This document shows, one piece after another, positions 11,400 to 23,872 of a DNA stretch of 64,000 nucleotides. The notes beneath the pieces are model-generated. The model made no database searches. It saw only the letters and a list, made by a program, of their open reading frames with translations, and had not been told where the DNA came from. Source of the DNA: Dysidea avara (Eukaryota; Porifera; Demospongiae; Dictyoceratida; Dysideidae); assembly GCF_963678975.1 (NCBI RefSeq), contig NC_089275.1:17434220-17498219 (forward strand), read 5' to 3'. A program made the translations under genes and the position numbers. Numbering within the stretch: position 1 is the stretch's first letter; each line of letters starts with the position of its first letter.

Positions 11400-11890
11400 C
11401 AGTACAAGGAGTACAATGTGATAGCAGCTGTATAAAGAGGGACATATGCTAGCTAACAAAAGACTTTTATCACCTACTGTCCTACTGTGCTTTTTATATA
11501 CTTCAACTTCAAAGGACTTGCAGCAGAGAAAGGAAGACTGGGATTAGACCTTTAGTATCAATGTTGTTGATCATGTTAATATGGTCCAGGTTTGTTATCC
11601 ATACATGAAAGAGACAAAAGGAGTTGACAAGTTTGTAGTAAATATTGCCATTGCTGCAGCTCTCCAATCACTGAAGAGATACTCAGCTAGCTATAGCGAA
11701 GTTGTGATCATGTATATATGACTTTAAATCTATCTACTGAAAACATAATAGTGAATACCAACAGTCCTGGTTGGGTGCAGATGTGGTCCTAAATGGCCAT
11801 GCAAAACTGCTGAGGAAAGAATATACTGTATATAAATGAAGCCAATTGGGAGAAACTCTCTAAGTTGCGATCATTCTATGAGACTTCCTA
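11400..11890 (+). pseudogene. SDR exon-2 pseudogene
   Basis: The second exon of the SDR family is recognisable throughout but broken by frameshifts and stops. In order: ACAAGGAGTACAATGTGATA (compare DKDQCV), CTTCAAAGGACTTGCAGCAG and GAAGACTGGG (GLTAEKEDW), ATGGTCCAGG...TATCCATACATG (MVQACYPYM), AAAGGAGTTGACAAG (KGVDK), GTAAATATTGCC (VNIA), a damaged active-site region where the Tyr/Lys motif is broken, then a remnant of SPGWVW. No exon 1 was seen upstream. It lies on the same strand about 3.1 kb before SDR gene A, so it is the relic of another tandem copy. Confidence 0.75.
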
Positions 11891-12500
11891 GCACTTGTAG
11901 ATATACTTGCTTAGGAGCACGTACTGTGCACAGATGCATGTGGTGTACCCTTTTTGTGATACTGCATTGTTATCTACATGCTTCTATATATTTTCCCAAA
12001 ATGTTTTGTTATGCATAGCTATAGCTACATTAGTGTTTAGCTTGAGCAAGAGTTAATATAGCTGTTGCCTTGAAGTAATACCAGGTCCACCGTAATAATA
12101 AACATTCTTCATGGTTTGCATCTTTTATTTCATGTAAGTGCAACAGACAACCAGTACTTAAGTTTAGTCGGTGCTTGTAAGTATATACAGAATGATTCTA
12201 TTATATGCATGGCTTCCACCACTTGACTCTGCTTACTTTTTTAGTCACATCACTGATGCAAGGTGGATACTGGCATCACTGTTTGCACATATGTATCCAT
12301 CAGTGTGCATTTGGCAATTGTTTAGCTATTATATGTATTATTATAGGCAGTGGATGCTGAATTGAAAGTCAGTTCAATAAGCTGTACTGGCTATTGAAGT
12401 GACAGTAAAACTTCAGTAACCACTTCCAAACAATGAACATAGTTTAAAAAAAATTTTTTTTTTTACTTCCCGTGAAAAAAAGACATGATCATACATGTTA

Positions 12501-12802
12501 TCAAGAGTTAATAATAGTGGAGGGAGAGTATCTAACACTGCATAGGCCTGTAAAAAAATGATCCTGAGAAATTCAAAGGGATTCTTTCTGTAAAACTCTG
12601 TAATTTGTAATATTCTCCATAGGTGAAGATTGTTTCAATCATCACATTTCTTTGTTCTCTCAGTTTGCAATCATTACATTACCTTGTTCTGCCTGTGTGA
12701 ACATTTTACACATCTGAAGGAATCCCTTTGAATTTCTCAGGATCATTTTTTACAGGCCTATGCATTGTTAGACACTCTACCTCCACTATTATTAACTCTT
12801 GA
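12501..12802. mobile_element. MITE with about 84 bp inverted repeats, TGTTA target duplication
   Basis: TCAAGAGTTAATAATAGTGG at the left is matched by CCACTATTATTAACTCTTGA at the right; the arms stay near-identical for about 84 bp, to AAAGGGATTC/GAATCCCTTT. TGTTA flanks both sides. The matching place in tandem copy 3 (about 29185) reads straight through CATGTTGTAATGG without the element. A remnant of the same end, CAAGAGTTAATAATAG, occurs near 52840. Confidence 0.85.
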
Positions 12803-12984
12803 TGTTATAATGGCTCAATGAAACATTACACATAGTAACCATGTAATTAAGTCGCCTGTTCCTTTTAATGATACATTAATGGTCTAGATCTGTATAGGCT
12901 ACATGTTCAGTGCACAAAATCATAGATATTATATACTACATAGTACAGTATTATTATTGTGTCTATGACATACTGTATACAAGT

Positions 12985-13110
12985 GGGACTGCACGATGAC
13001 GTCAATAAAAACGTGACATCACGCAAACCGCTTGTTTTCAAATTTTTCAAACGGAGCAGTGTCACAGCGAGCTGAGAACGGGCTAGCTAACCACACAGCA
13101 CAAGGTAATT
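12985..13110 (+). promoter_or_regulatory. Conserved block with CRE-type site; putative SDR A promoter and leader exon
   Basis: Contains TGACGTCA at 12997-13004 and a second half-site (ACGTGACATCACGC) just after. The block of about 120 bp is nearly identical to 29289-29415, upstream of SDR B, while sequence further on differs much more. It ends in CACAGCACAAG followed by GTAATTTC, a possible splice donor. A GCAG acceptor-like site lies just before the SDR start codon at 14950. I infer a promoter with a noncoding first exon about 1.9 kb upstream; no transcript evidence is available. Confidence 0.4.
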
Positions 13111-13894
13111 TCTATTGCACTTGTACACATCTACATGTGTGGTATACTGCATGGTGTATTTCAATCAATTGAGTCCTCGAGGAAGTCTTGTCTGGCAGCG
13201 ATGAGCCCGGCGGGCTGGTAACTATAGCCACTAACCACTTCAGCCGAGAGGCTTCATGAGAATTGAGCTGAGATTATTAGCCAGCGGATACTTTCGCAGT
13301 CTCTTTCAGCCTGGTATCGTACGTAGCTATAGTGCCAGGCGGTTTGTGTGGGAGCGGCAATGAATGACTGTGGTTTATTTGCTCTCGCCCCCACTGGCAC
13401 GAGAGACAATGAAGTTGGCGCGCGCTCCGATTGGGTAATTGTAAATTGATGCAAAACTTTTAATCATAATTATAAGCCACAAGCTGTTACAGCATAAAAA
13501 TCTAAATTCTCTGTTTCCTGTCCTGGACTAAGCCATATTTCTGATATTTTCATGTAGTCTAGCAGCTCCCGCCCCTTCACATAAGGAGGAAGGGTCTGGT
13601 CACTCAGCATTATGGAGTTACAACAATGGAATGTGATTAAACAATGGTGTCACAATAATGGTAGCAAGAATGGCATGTCCAACAGCCACATGAAGTAAGT
13701 AGTTCACAAGATAGATTAATGAAAGGCTGCTAACATAACTGAAATTCTTTCCATATCGACTAGGCAGCTTTACGAGTAGATCAGTTCTAACTACAAGGCT
13801 CTTTCACTACCTCCATCTTTTGTTCATTACACACTATTGGCGACTACAAACAACCTCAATTATATCACATCTTCACAAAACTTTGTGACAAACT

Positions 13895-13929
13895 TATTTA
13901 TTTATTAAGGCTTTGCAGCACAAGTGCTA
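13895..13929 (-). mobile_element. 35 bp truncated retroposon tail with 8 bp target duplication
   Basis: A TATTTATTTATTA tail followed by AGGCTTTGCAGCACAAGTGC is flanked by GACAAACT (13887-13894 and 13930-13937). The matching site in copy 3 has one GACAAACT and no insert. The same 3' end occurs at 26455 and 51967. It reads as a severely 5'-truncated LINE-like insertion on the minus strand with a TAAA-rich tail. Confidence 0.7.
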
Positions 13930-14949
13930 GACAAACTCTTTCATGCATTACACAACTCTACAGTATCTATGATAACTCCAAAACAAACATCACAAATATT
14001 TAGAAATTACCAACAACACAATCTGATTGGTGTAACCTGTTTTTGGTAACACACTACAAATTATTGAATGCTAGAGTGACCTTGACCCTTACTCTAGATC
14101 TATGCGAATGGGCGGACGCTGCCAGACTAATTAGCATGTGAGTGTACTAATGGCTACATTAATTTTGATTTATAGTTTTGCATCACTACTGCCTCCACAT
14201 TCATTACTGCTATAATTGATCATGTGCACTGGCATCTCGATGTTTAGACAAACTAGCTATCATTTTCAGCTGCGGGTAAAGTGTAAGCATAAGCTTTAAG
14301 TAGGCCTTTGATTATACTTGTAGTGACAGGTGGCTGATGAAAAATGACTACTCACACACATCAAAACTGATGAGGTGGCCGATGAGAAACTAGCAATCTG
14401 GCCTAATGGCATAATTGTTGCCCTTTATTATTGTTATGCCAGCCAACACCTGTTGAGGTAGGTAGGGGCAAATCCAAGATTTCACATACTAACAGGGACA
14501 AAACTTTATGATGCATGGGGCTCAGAAATGAAGTATATAGCTAGCTGGTTGACATGCATAAGTAACATAATTAGTCCAGCCTGCAAGTACACTAAGCACG
14601 CTGGGCCAGTGGAAATGGAAGCAAAATATGGAATATGGAAATCCTCACTATACACGTATGCTACCTTACTTAGTAGCCACCTCTTTATGACCATCTTGCT
14701 ACAAAGACCAGACTGAGTTTACAAAGGCCACATGTTGAGTGTGTCGAGTTTACTTAGATCCTAGTCATGGCCTCATAATAAGACCATCCTATTGTTTTAC
14801 TCAAACATATTATACATGATTTGACCATTTCCATTTTACTATTGGTTTTACCAGTATACATTGCATATCATGGCGTGCAGTACTATAATATAAATATTGT
14901 CTAGTTTTGAAGTGAGCACATAAAATTCCAAGGCAGTTCTGGAAAGAAA

Positions 14950-16238
14950 ATGTCTGCTACACCTGAAGCAAAAAAGAAGAAGACAGACTATAGTTCGCCA
15001 AGATTTGGTAGCAAGGTAGCAATAGTCACTGGAGGAGCTTCAGGGATTGGATTAGCAACAGTAGAACGACTGGCTCAAGAAGGAGCAAGTGTTGCTATCT
15101 TTGATATCGACAAGTCAGCAGGAGAGAAAGTATGAGTATGGCAAATGTATTAGTTGTGTATACATGTGTACAGAGTCTCTATTGTAGTTAGTAGATCCCA
15201 TGTCTTAAACCTCAGGGTTTCATTTAATTAAAAATCTTGAAAATCGTCATTGATGCTTATTTATTATGCTCAAAATTATTGGCATAATCCTAGGTTTGAT
15301 CTTAAGAAGGAGCATTCTTGTATTAGAAAATACATTACATGTCAGCTTGTTTAATGGTATTATTGTTCTCCATCCATCCATATTTACTTACGTATTTAGT
15401 GACATACACTAAATAATTGAGTGCTGTTTGGTATAACTCTAAGACCGTAATATTAAACTATCTTTACTTGTAAAAAGTACAGCTATTAGCCAACCTTGTT
15501 GATAAAAATTAACTAATAATATTACTAGCTAAGTTTTCTCCATCTCTGTAGGCTGTTGAAGAGTTTAGTTTACAAGGAATGAATGTGACCTTTTATGAGG
15601 TGGATATTTCAGACAAGGATCAATGTGTAGCAGCAGTGAAGAAAGTTGCAGATAATAACAATGGGCTTGTACACTTCCTGGTCAACAGTGCTGCATTCTT
15701 TTCCTTCAAAGGAATCACAACAGATAAGGAAGACTGGGATAACTCTTTTGGTGTAAACGTAGTCGGTTTTGCTAACATGGTACAGGCTTGCTATCCATAC
15801 ATGAAAGAGATGAAAGGAGTTGATAAGTCAGTGGTAAATATTTCCAGTGCTGCAGCTCACCGATCTTTAAAAGATCGTTGGGCATATTCAGCTAGCAAGG
15901 GTGCCATTATAAGTATTACAAAGTGTATGGCTTTGGATCTATCTATTGATGGCATAAGAGTAAATTCCATCAGCCCTGGCTGGGTGTGGACACCAATAGT
16001 GATGAAACTTGCTGCTGAAGATGGAGGTAGAGAAAAATGGGAGCCAATATGTGCAAATTATCATATGCTGAGAAGATTCTGTGAGGCGAGTGAAGTAGCC
16101 AGTGCCATCTGCTTCCTACTCAGTCAAGATGCCTCTTACATCACGGGTACAGATTTGCCAGTTGATGGTGGCTTCACATCTATGAGTCCTGAAGGATGTG
16201 GAGAGAGTATTGTTAGTCTGAGTCTAGCTAATAAATAG
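14950..16238 (+). CDS. Classical short-chain dehydrogenase/reductase, paralog A
   Basis: Two exons, 14950-15129 and 15552-16238, with a 422 bp phase-0 GT-AG intron; 288 residues. The cofactor motif TGGASGIG is at 27-34, and an Asp just after the second strand (IFDID, residue 52) favours NAD(H) over NADP(H). The NNAG-like motif is NSAA (105-108). The active-site set is Asn129, Ser159, Tyr172 and Lys176 (YSASK). SPGWVWTP and TGTDLPVDGG close the fold. The substrate cannot be read from sequence. The first 20 residues are Lys-rich with no signal peptide, so it is probably cytosolic. The C-terminus differs from paralogs C-E: their FAGSNY end is replaced by IVSLSLANK. AATAAA at 16348-16353 may be the polyadenylation signal. 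Almost identical to paralog B. Confidence 0.9.
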
Positions 16239-16749
16239 ATTATTAGAACCACGGTAACTTAGGTTTGTTATAAGTATTTCATTAATAATATAGTACATGT
16301 GTGCATGTTCAAGATAGTCTGTAGTAAATACTGTAACAGCATGTAATAATAAACAGTAATAATTGTGCAGTTCTTCGATAGTTATATGTGCTAGTGGCAA
16401 CCAGAACTTTCATAATGCTTCAATTTAGAAAAAATCATGTATATATTCCTTCATATTTTGGGTGTTGTGAACTTACTACTGTGCTATAGCTTTCTGTGTT
16501 GCTAAAATGGCTATAATGAGTTTGCTTGACTGTTTTGTTCCTTGAGACATGTACGATTTAGTTCAGGATTCATGGTCAATTTTAATGCAACTGCTCCTTT
16601 TGAAAACAGAAATGCGTACATGTATACAGTACTGCATACATGCATGCATGTACAGTAACGCATGACGTATCCTAGCTTATAGAGCAATAAATGAACTCAC
16701 AATATTATGACTGGTGGGTACAATATTTCCGCTAATAAAGTGGCAAACC

Positions 16750-16817
16750 ATTTGATGGTGTGGAGGCTAGGTCGTTGCATGGGTTATGGTCTAAACCATG
16801 CAAACACCACCAAATAG
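16750..16817. repeat. Hairpin module, family P
   Basis: TTTGATGGTGTGGAGG, then TTGCATGGGTT and its partner TAAACCATGCAA form an imperfect stem. Found at the same distance downstream of SDR B (about 32765-32820), so it was duplicated together with the gene. Confidence 0.5.
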
Positions 16818-17759
16818 ACCACCCTATACTTATCTGGCTGAATGCATGCCAGATATGCTAATACATTACTTAACTGGATGAATAGCAAATTCCCAGTACA
16901 CCACATTTGTCTGTATGGATTATTGTAGTTATGCTTTATTCGTACAACTATAGTTCATGATCATGTACAGCCTCACCAACTACCTATGGTTCTGGTCCAA
17001 GCCATGCAATCATATACTGTAACTATTCTATAACTTCTGTGTAATTTAAGAGATCTAAACTTGCAAGACATTCTAAATAACTTAACCAACCAGTTAGTAC
17101 AAGTATAGATACTGCATGTACTGTACATAGGATCACAGCCAACAGCAGAGCGGCTGTAAGGAGTTTATATATCAAGTACTCAGTATCAATATTGTTATGC
17201 TATGTGATATGGTAATAGGGAGCAATAAGATAGTTTTTCTTCTAAGACTATATGTAGGGACGCACAAGACCAAAATGTGTTCACCTCTCATAAACCTGGT
17301 GTCAATATAACAAGCTGTAATCATTTCAACAAAATACATAAATCAGGAGTTTATAAGTGCCGAAGTATAAGCTCTTAATGGAATTACTACTATGATTACA
17401 ACATCAGGGTTATTTAGAGTGCATGTTCAAGGAATAAGCTACCAATCCAAAATAAATTGGCTATCTGTTTAAATTATGTGAGCATGTGTAACTTAAAATA
17501 AGTGTAAATTTGCAAACAAGTGGTTATGTTAAAAAAATTAAATGCTATAATTTTATTACAGTGATAGGTTATAATTACGTACTTGCAAATTGCGAATTGA
17601 TGTCCAATATGAGTAGTAGCTATAGTGTAAGTTCCTTAAGTAGTTCCCTCCTTTAATACTTGATTTGATACTTTATATACCAAATTAAATAATTGGTAGA
17701 TTTGAATTTATAGTTACTCAGTGAGTGGACAGGCAGCTTGAGATGCTATTTTGAGGCAA

Positions 17760-18770
17760 TTTTGGACTGTAGTACTGTGTGCAAGGTGCTACCTGACAAG
17801 TGTTCAATGATGAAACTGGACACTGATCAAAAAGCACCTCAATAATACTGTTTAATATGTAAATCTTACCATTTGAACTTATTATTATAATAAGTAAGAG
17901 ATAAACTGTAAAGAATGTTTCCAAAGTTAGTAGCTACAAAGAGATACAAAACCAAAGCTAAACACAACCATAACTATTTTTAGAGGCACTTAATACGGAC
18001 GAAATTGACTTGCACAGGTTAGATATATATTATATAAGTTGTTTCTGTCAATTGTTGCTATTAAATAAATACTGCATGTTCACTACTTTAATATAGTTTT
18101 AGCTTTATCAAGTTAGCAATTATTATTTTTAATTTAGCCAAAAAGGGGTGAGGCTCTGGCCTCACTGGTTACACTTCACTAGTTATGCCCTTAGCAATAG
18201 TAATACCATGATATTAAATTTACTATCATTCATGAACAGTTGTACTATCGCTCAGCTCTACTTGGGCATGAAACCAGCTTATAATCAGCAGTGTTTACCA
18301 GTATGTCTCATCGAGGGAACCAATGTAATTTAAGTGCTGAACCTTATCAAGTATAGTTACAGATTTCTAACTGTAACCACTACATTACAACTGTACCTGG
18401 TCTGCAAATTCCTTTGAGGTTCTCCCCTTAATGCTGCCTCCTAGCTTGGCATGGGGTACATGTCAAAGTTTTTGGAATGGGATTCAAAATCACTTCAGTG
18501 ATTAATTCACAGTGATAGCTATCCAGTCCTAATTTCAGTATTTTATAACAGTGCATGCTTTTCTACCACATTGCCTTAAATTTTCATTCCCATATGTCTG
18601 TAAATTCATTTTTTTTTGTTGTTTTTAAATCATACTTAGCCTTATGTCCCTTCCTGTACACACAAAATTGGTTATGACAGGCTTTCTGTATTATTTGTTT
18701 AATAGCAGAATTCCATGTAATAAGTCAGAACAGCATAGGTACTACATAATTTCTGCACTTATACATTCTA
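17760..18770. other. Intergenic stretch without recognised gene
   Basis: AT-rich. The short open frames have no family signature and no splice partners I could support. It separates the end of tandem copy 1 from the fibrinogen-like pseudogene. Confidence 0.4.
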
Positions 18771-19362
18771 CGTGTACATGTACCAAACAGTCACACAGTA
18801 TACTGTGTTGGTGGTTGGCATGCAGATTTGGTATGAATTCAGTACTGATTTATACTACTTATACTGAATTACTTAGTTGCAAACTATGAAAATTGCTATA
18901 TTTGATAAACACAGATCTAGAGTGTTCGATAAACACACAGAGATGAAATGTGATTAGCTAATAATCAGCTGCAGTCTTAAAAATGCCATAAATACTGTTG
19001 ACATTAAACTTCAACAGATGAACTGCTTGTACATGACATATAGACTGCAGTACTTATTAAGTACAGTATACAATTTAGATATTTACAGTAACTCAATATT
19101 GCACATGTGCATTGTGCACTATAGGTATGTATATTTTGGAGACTTGAATCACCAGGAAAATTTGCTGTGAGCATGTGGTTATGCTAAATATGCAATGCAT
19201 GCATCGGTACATCTCAAAGTAAGGTTTCTAATTTTGCTAAATTGTACAGTTCCATTTTTCAAGTGCATGGTACGTATATAGACAGCTCTAAAAACTATTC
19301 AGTCTGTTTTAGCAACTAATCTGCAGCATAGATTAATCAGCAAAAAGTATGCAGTGGTTTAT

Positions 19363-20280
19363 TTATTGCACATAAAGTTCCAAGCCCTCAACAAGGGTGT
19401 CCTCATCAGAAAAAGTTTCCAAATGATAATTTCATACTTCCATATTTTCACCGTTCACAGATCTAGCCAGCTGTTGAAAGAACCACGGCATATCAGTACT
19501 AATACAACAGTTATTGTTAGAGCCATGACACTGTTTTCCATCCCATAACACATCTCCACTATAATATGCAGATAAATCATGAGATCCTGTATCACCAGAT
19601 TCACAGTAATAGTGGTCACCAACAAATGCTGGAGAATCAAGACCTGGGATGTGAGCACATGGACAATTGTAGTGGGGATAGTTTCCATCATCACTTAATC
19701 CTGCAGCGTATGTTCACACATGTTTCTGAGGATTACTAAATGTTATTGATATTCCATCAGCATAAACATTAATTGATTTACCACCTTTCACTGCAGAATG
19801 AAAAGCATCCGTAGATCCTTTTTGATATCCTCTAACTTTACCACAGATCTTTTTGTAGTTCATATCGTGGGTGACAGAGTAACAGCCTGCATCATTTGGG
19901 GTTCTACACACTTCTTTAGAAGTACCAGGAACTCCACAGTGAAGGACAAGAATGTCCCTGAGCCATATCGAGGTAAGCAACCCTCCTTTTACACCACCAC
20001 ACTCTAGTTCCATATCACAGTAGACTCTAACAAGTGATGTAGTCCTTATCCAACAATAACCCGATCTACCCCTACTAGCTTTACTGATCTGGTAAATATC
20101 AGCACATGATTTACCTGGCAAGAAAGATTCAGTCCCAAATTTACTATAGAATGTATAAGAGACTTCACTGTCATCACACAGCATTGCCCTCCATGTACAC
20201 CCTAGCAGTACTATACTAATAAACCAACTGAACAAATTGTGACTGAGTGAGTATGCATATGTAACTAATTTGGCTAACAT
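19363..20280 (-). pseudogene. Secreted fibrinogen-like protein gene interrupted by two in-frame TGA codons
   Basis: From ATG 20280 one reading frame runs to TAA 19365-19363, about 305 codons, broken only by TGA at 19716-19714 and 19434-19432, with no frameshift. The N-terminus has a hydrophobic segment (LFSWFISIVLLGC) fit for a signal peptide. Then come SCADIYQISKASRGRSGYCW, VYCDMELECGG, CRTPNDAGCYSV, CGKVRGYQKGSTDAFH and, past the first stop, TYAAGLSDDG, NCPCAHIPG, FVGDHYYCESGDTG, LWDGKQC, NNCC and DEDTLVEGLELYVQ. I recognise a Cys-rich extracellular family of marine invertebrates related to fibrinogen-like domains. By that pattern the first TGA stands where Trp is expected (HV-W-TYAAG) and the second where Arg is expected (EV-R). 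Both are single C-to-T type changes, the usual start of pseudogene decay. Readthrough or assembly error cannot be excluded. Confidence 0.75.
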
Positions 20281-20289
20281 TAACAACTA

Positions 20290-20930
20290 ATCTGTAAGAC
20301 TGTACTCAAATAGAAAGTTGTTTCAGTCACTTAGAAATTTACGAACTTTTGGAATCCCTAATACCAGTTACTTAAACTAATACACAAACTATGACATCAT
20401 CTTCTACTGATACAGTTGGAAATCTGCTTGTGGCTGTTACTAACAACTTTTCTTGATATCTTTCCCTAATATGGTTGGACAGTACCAGTCAGTGCTTTCC
20501 CTGTAGTCAATCATTTGCTTGTTAATTATTTTAATATCTTTTCCTTATTTGGTAGGAAAGCACTTACTAATAGGCTGCTGCACAGCACACCACATATTAC
20601 ACCATCACTATGAATAATGTCACTATGAATAATGTCTAAGCCATGATATTGTTGTTGGACAGTAATGGGACTGAGTCTTATCAACTTACAACACCAATGT
20701 TTTCAGTACAACTCCTGGTTTTCAGTGTAAATCATATAGCATTAGATAGCTGATACCTTTTGATGCTACTTAACAGCAGCAGTATTTTCACTGCTGTAAT
20801 GTTATGTTTTCACCAGGATGTCAGTAAACATGACAAAACTTATAATGAGACCAAACAAACTTCAAATATCCATCACATTGGTGCACATATCTTAACATGT
20901 ACCATAAAACTAAAAATGAGTAAAATGCAC
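20290..20930. other. Spacer with a short tandem repeat
   Basis: No gene seen. CACTATGAATAATGT is repeated directly at 20606-20620 and 20621-20635, probably a replication-slippage duplication. Confidence 0.5.
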
Positions 20931-22599
20931 ATTCCAAAATGTTTTTGGTAAGTCTCTATTAGTGTTACCTGATGATATACTAATCATTTTGTGGTTTTGC
21001 TTATTAAATGTACTAGCAACTTTACCTAGTAGATATACCTATAATTTGATTTCTGCTACAGAGCCCAAAAATAACTGGAGCAAAGTACCCTTAACACAAC
21101 ATGCAGGACTTATGAATACTTAAGTACAAAATTACTCTTAAAGTTGCAAGCATATAGACATGATCTCTTTCATGGTGTTACTCCTTCATCTTGCAATTAT
21201 ATATACTTTTTTTAATTTCAGGGAGTGCCATTGGTTAGAGCTTTGCTGATTAAACAATAGCTAGTGGCTGTATGCCTAATAATTTTGGAGGATGTGGTCT
21301 GTGGGTTGTGGCCACAGCCCATACACAACATCCTCCACACTATTAGATAAACTGCCTGGTGACCTCTACTCCCCTAGTTTAGCATGTATGCTGTAGGTCT
21401 ACAATCTACCTGTGACATGCATGGCCAACCTTGTAGACCTAACACATGTACTCCATTAGTTGAATAGAAGTTATCAACATTTATTCGGTAGTATCACTGT
21501 GCTTAGGAACATGCTGTACATATACTGGTAATTGTGTACAAGGAACACATGTACTGTCATTAAGAATCATACACATTATTCTAATCTGCACCTCCAGTGA
21601 AACGTTGCCATGTAAATTCATTTACAGTGTACTCTATTCAGAGCTGCATAAGTGGCACTGCAATTCATGTGGGTATTTTCAACTGTACATTACTACCAAT
21701 CATATCAAGAAGTTTGCGGACATTTGCTAAATTCAATTCACAGAAATTTTGGTACATCTAAATGGCCTAAACCAGCCGGGTGTAGCAAATTTCCCCATAC
21801 ATTTTGCATTGGGAATTTTGGGGTATGCAATAATAGGCGCAATAACCTGCAATACGTGATAGATACCTCAGATTCTGGACCAGATTTGGAAAGAGCAGTG
21901 AATAGCAATTAAGATGAGTTATAGCAGAAGGAAATCAGAGGAAAGTTAAGTGCTTCATTTTACGGTTGAAAATCACCTTTTCTATGGCGAATTGAATGAG
22001 GAATATTTGGAAGGGAACGCTCTGAGCTATTTAGATGTCTTGACAGCCATTAACCTTCATTACATTAGTGTTACAATGAAACAAAAGCACTGTGAATTAG
22101 TTCTGCAGGTTAGTTTGTGAAAATTGCAGTGTTTTGTGATTAAGTAAAATAATGTCCATGCCATGTACTAATTTATTAAAATAGACCAGGGGTGGATGTG
22201 GGGTTGCTCATTGAATATAGCTAGGCATCTTAGACATAATTCAAACATTTTTATGATACAATAAATCTGTCTAGCCAATTGCTACCCATATGGGCATAGC
22301 ACAAGGGGAACTATAGGTGGGTTAGAGCCCCCTTGACATTTAGAAATCAAGATACTCTAATAGAACAGTCATTTACATAATTAGTTTGTCATTTTATACA
22401 ACTAAACATGCACCTGTTCTAAATTGAGTTATTGACTCTATCCACACCCTAGGGACTAAAAATTCTCTGGAGGTGAAAATTCATGCAGCTGCATATCACA
22501 TGCCAGGCCAGGATTATCTATTATGTTTAAATATTTTGAATTGCTTGTGCAGGGGACCTTATGCTAATTCTGTTTTGTAGCTTGTGAATATTCAATAAA

Positions 22600-23120
22600 A
22601 TTTTTCAACTTAATAGCACCAAAATCATTCTCAAAAGGTCAATTTTTCAAAATTTCCTTATAACCTTTATAGCTACTACCAGCTCAGTAGTATTCATGCT
22701 TCCAGCATGGAATTTTCATAAATATTACACATTATAGTCTCATCAAATTCAATATCAGAAGGTTGTTTTTCAAAATTTCCTTGAAGAAACCTTATGCTGT
22801 ACTAGCTAATTCTGTTTTCTAGTTCAGTATTATAGCTACTATTAGCATTGATACTTCCAGTGTTAGCTCGACTCAGCAAATTTCAGTCAAAATTGCCACT
22901 AAATAATTAAATCCAATCTCAGAATGTTAATTTTAAAAATTTCCTTGGGAAACAGCCTAGGCCTTTACAGTGCCCTAATTCTGTTGTTGTTAATTGTTTT
23001 TAACTTAGTAGCTATGCTATTCCGTGTTGATTCAATCAAATTAACGTTGTCACCAAATTCAATCTCAGAACATTAATTTTTCAAATTTTCCCCTAAACCA
23101 CCTTCCCCCCCCCCCCCCCA
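22600..23120. repeat. Four diverged tandem units of about 120-165 bp and a poly-C tract
   Basis: The phrase AATTTTTCAAAATTTCCTT recurs near 22641, 22762, 22926 and 23072, each after a CAAATTCAATCTCAGAA-like line. The array ends in a run of C at 23105-23119. A similar phrase followed by a G-run occurs near 63520, so this is a dispersed repeat with internal tandem structure. Confidence 0.6.
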
Positions 23121-23818
23121 CCAGAAAGCTCACATTTTGTAGTGTGCTGTGCACACTCTGCAATCACTTCTACCAGTGTGCCACTCCTTAGCAAATCCTT
23201 ATCCACCCCAGAGCAATGGTAGCAATACTTGGAAAAGAGTAAAAACATTTTTTTTTATTTGTTACCAAGTAATAACCTCATTTGCCACTGGAAGCTCAGT
23301 TAGCAGTCGGTATCAATATTGGATCAGTGCTATTGGTAATACAAATTAAAGTTGCAGATACCACCAGTCGGCAATCACCCCCTGTATCTTCAACCATCAC
23401 TGGTATCGGCACCCGGTACCGATTTCAGTATCTGTATACACCTCTAATAAAATTCCACAGCAAAACTAAAATAATAATAATTAGTTCACATTCATGGTAA
23501 AACTAAATAATAATTTTTAGTTCAGTTACATTACAGTAGCTTAAAATTGTTACATGGTGGGAGTTTCAACTTTCATTCAACATCCAGTATAACAACATGG
23601 GACAAAGTAAACCTCATGTATATATGCAGCCATTGTCATACGCATACTGTAGTTACTTATCTGTGTAAATTTTAATTGTCTTGCTTAGTTTACAATTAAT
23701 GGCCACACAGAATCATAATTATTTGGTTGCATATGCAGACCCCACTAAAATACCATAACCATAGTGTAACTGTGTACGGATAAATGGAGCCAATTGAGGG
23801 AATCTTTAAAATTTCTGC

Positions 23819-23872
23819 AGATTAAACTCAATAAACTGTCTCACATGTGAGACAGTTTATTGAGTTTAATCT
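23819..23872. repeat. Perfect 54 bp palindrome without spacer
   Basis: Arms AGATTAAACTCAATAAACTG... meet at TCACATGTGA, and every base pairs over 27 + 27 positions. It can extrude as a cruciform. No terminator or gene end lies beside it. Confidence 0.9.

Larger units (their letters stand above)
8300..17750 (+). repeat. Tandem segment copy 1 (contains SDR gene A)
   Basis: Colinear with copy 3. Anchor pairs are 8340/26400, 8804/26870, 9700/27950, 10755/28088, 12370/29060, 12997/29301, 14950/30991, 16348/32393 and 17700/32870. The offset shrinks from about 18.1 to 15.2 kb because each copy gained or lost separate pieces. Copy 1 alone holds the 502 bp hAT-like element, the repeat at 9990-10740, the 302 bp MITE and extra sequence at about 16.83-17.64 kb. 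Identity is highest over the SDR gene. Borders are estimates by eye. Confidence 0.7.

Noticed and set aside
19714-19716. Selenocysteine reading of TGA in the fibrinogen-like gene
   Set aside because: The position corresponds to Trp, not Cys, in the family pattern as I know it, and a second TGA stands for Arg; nonsense mutation is simpler.
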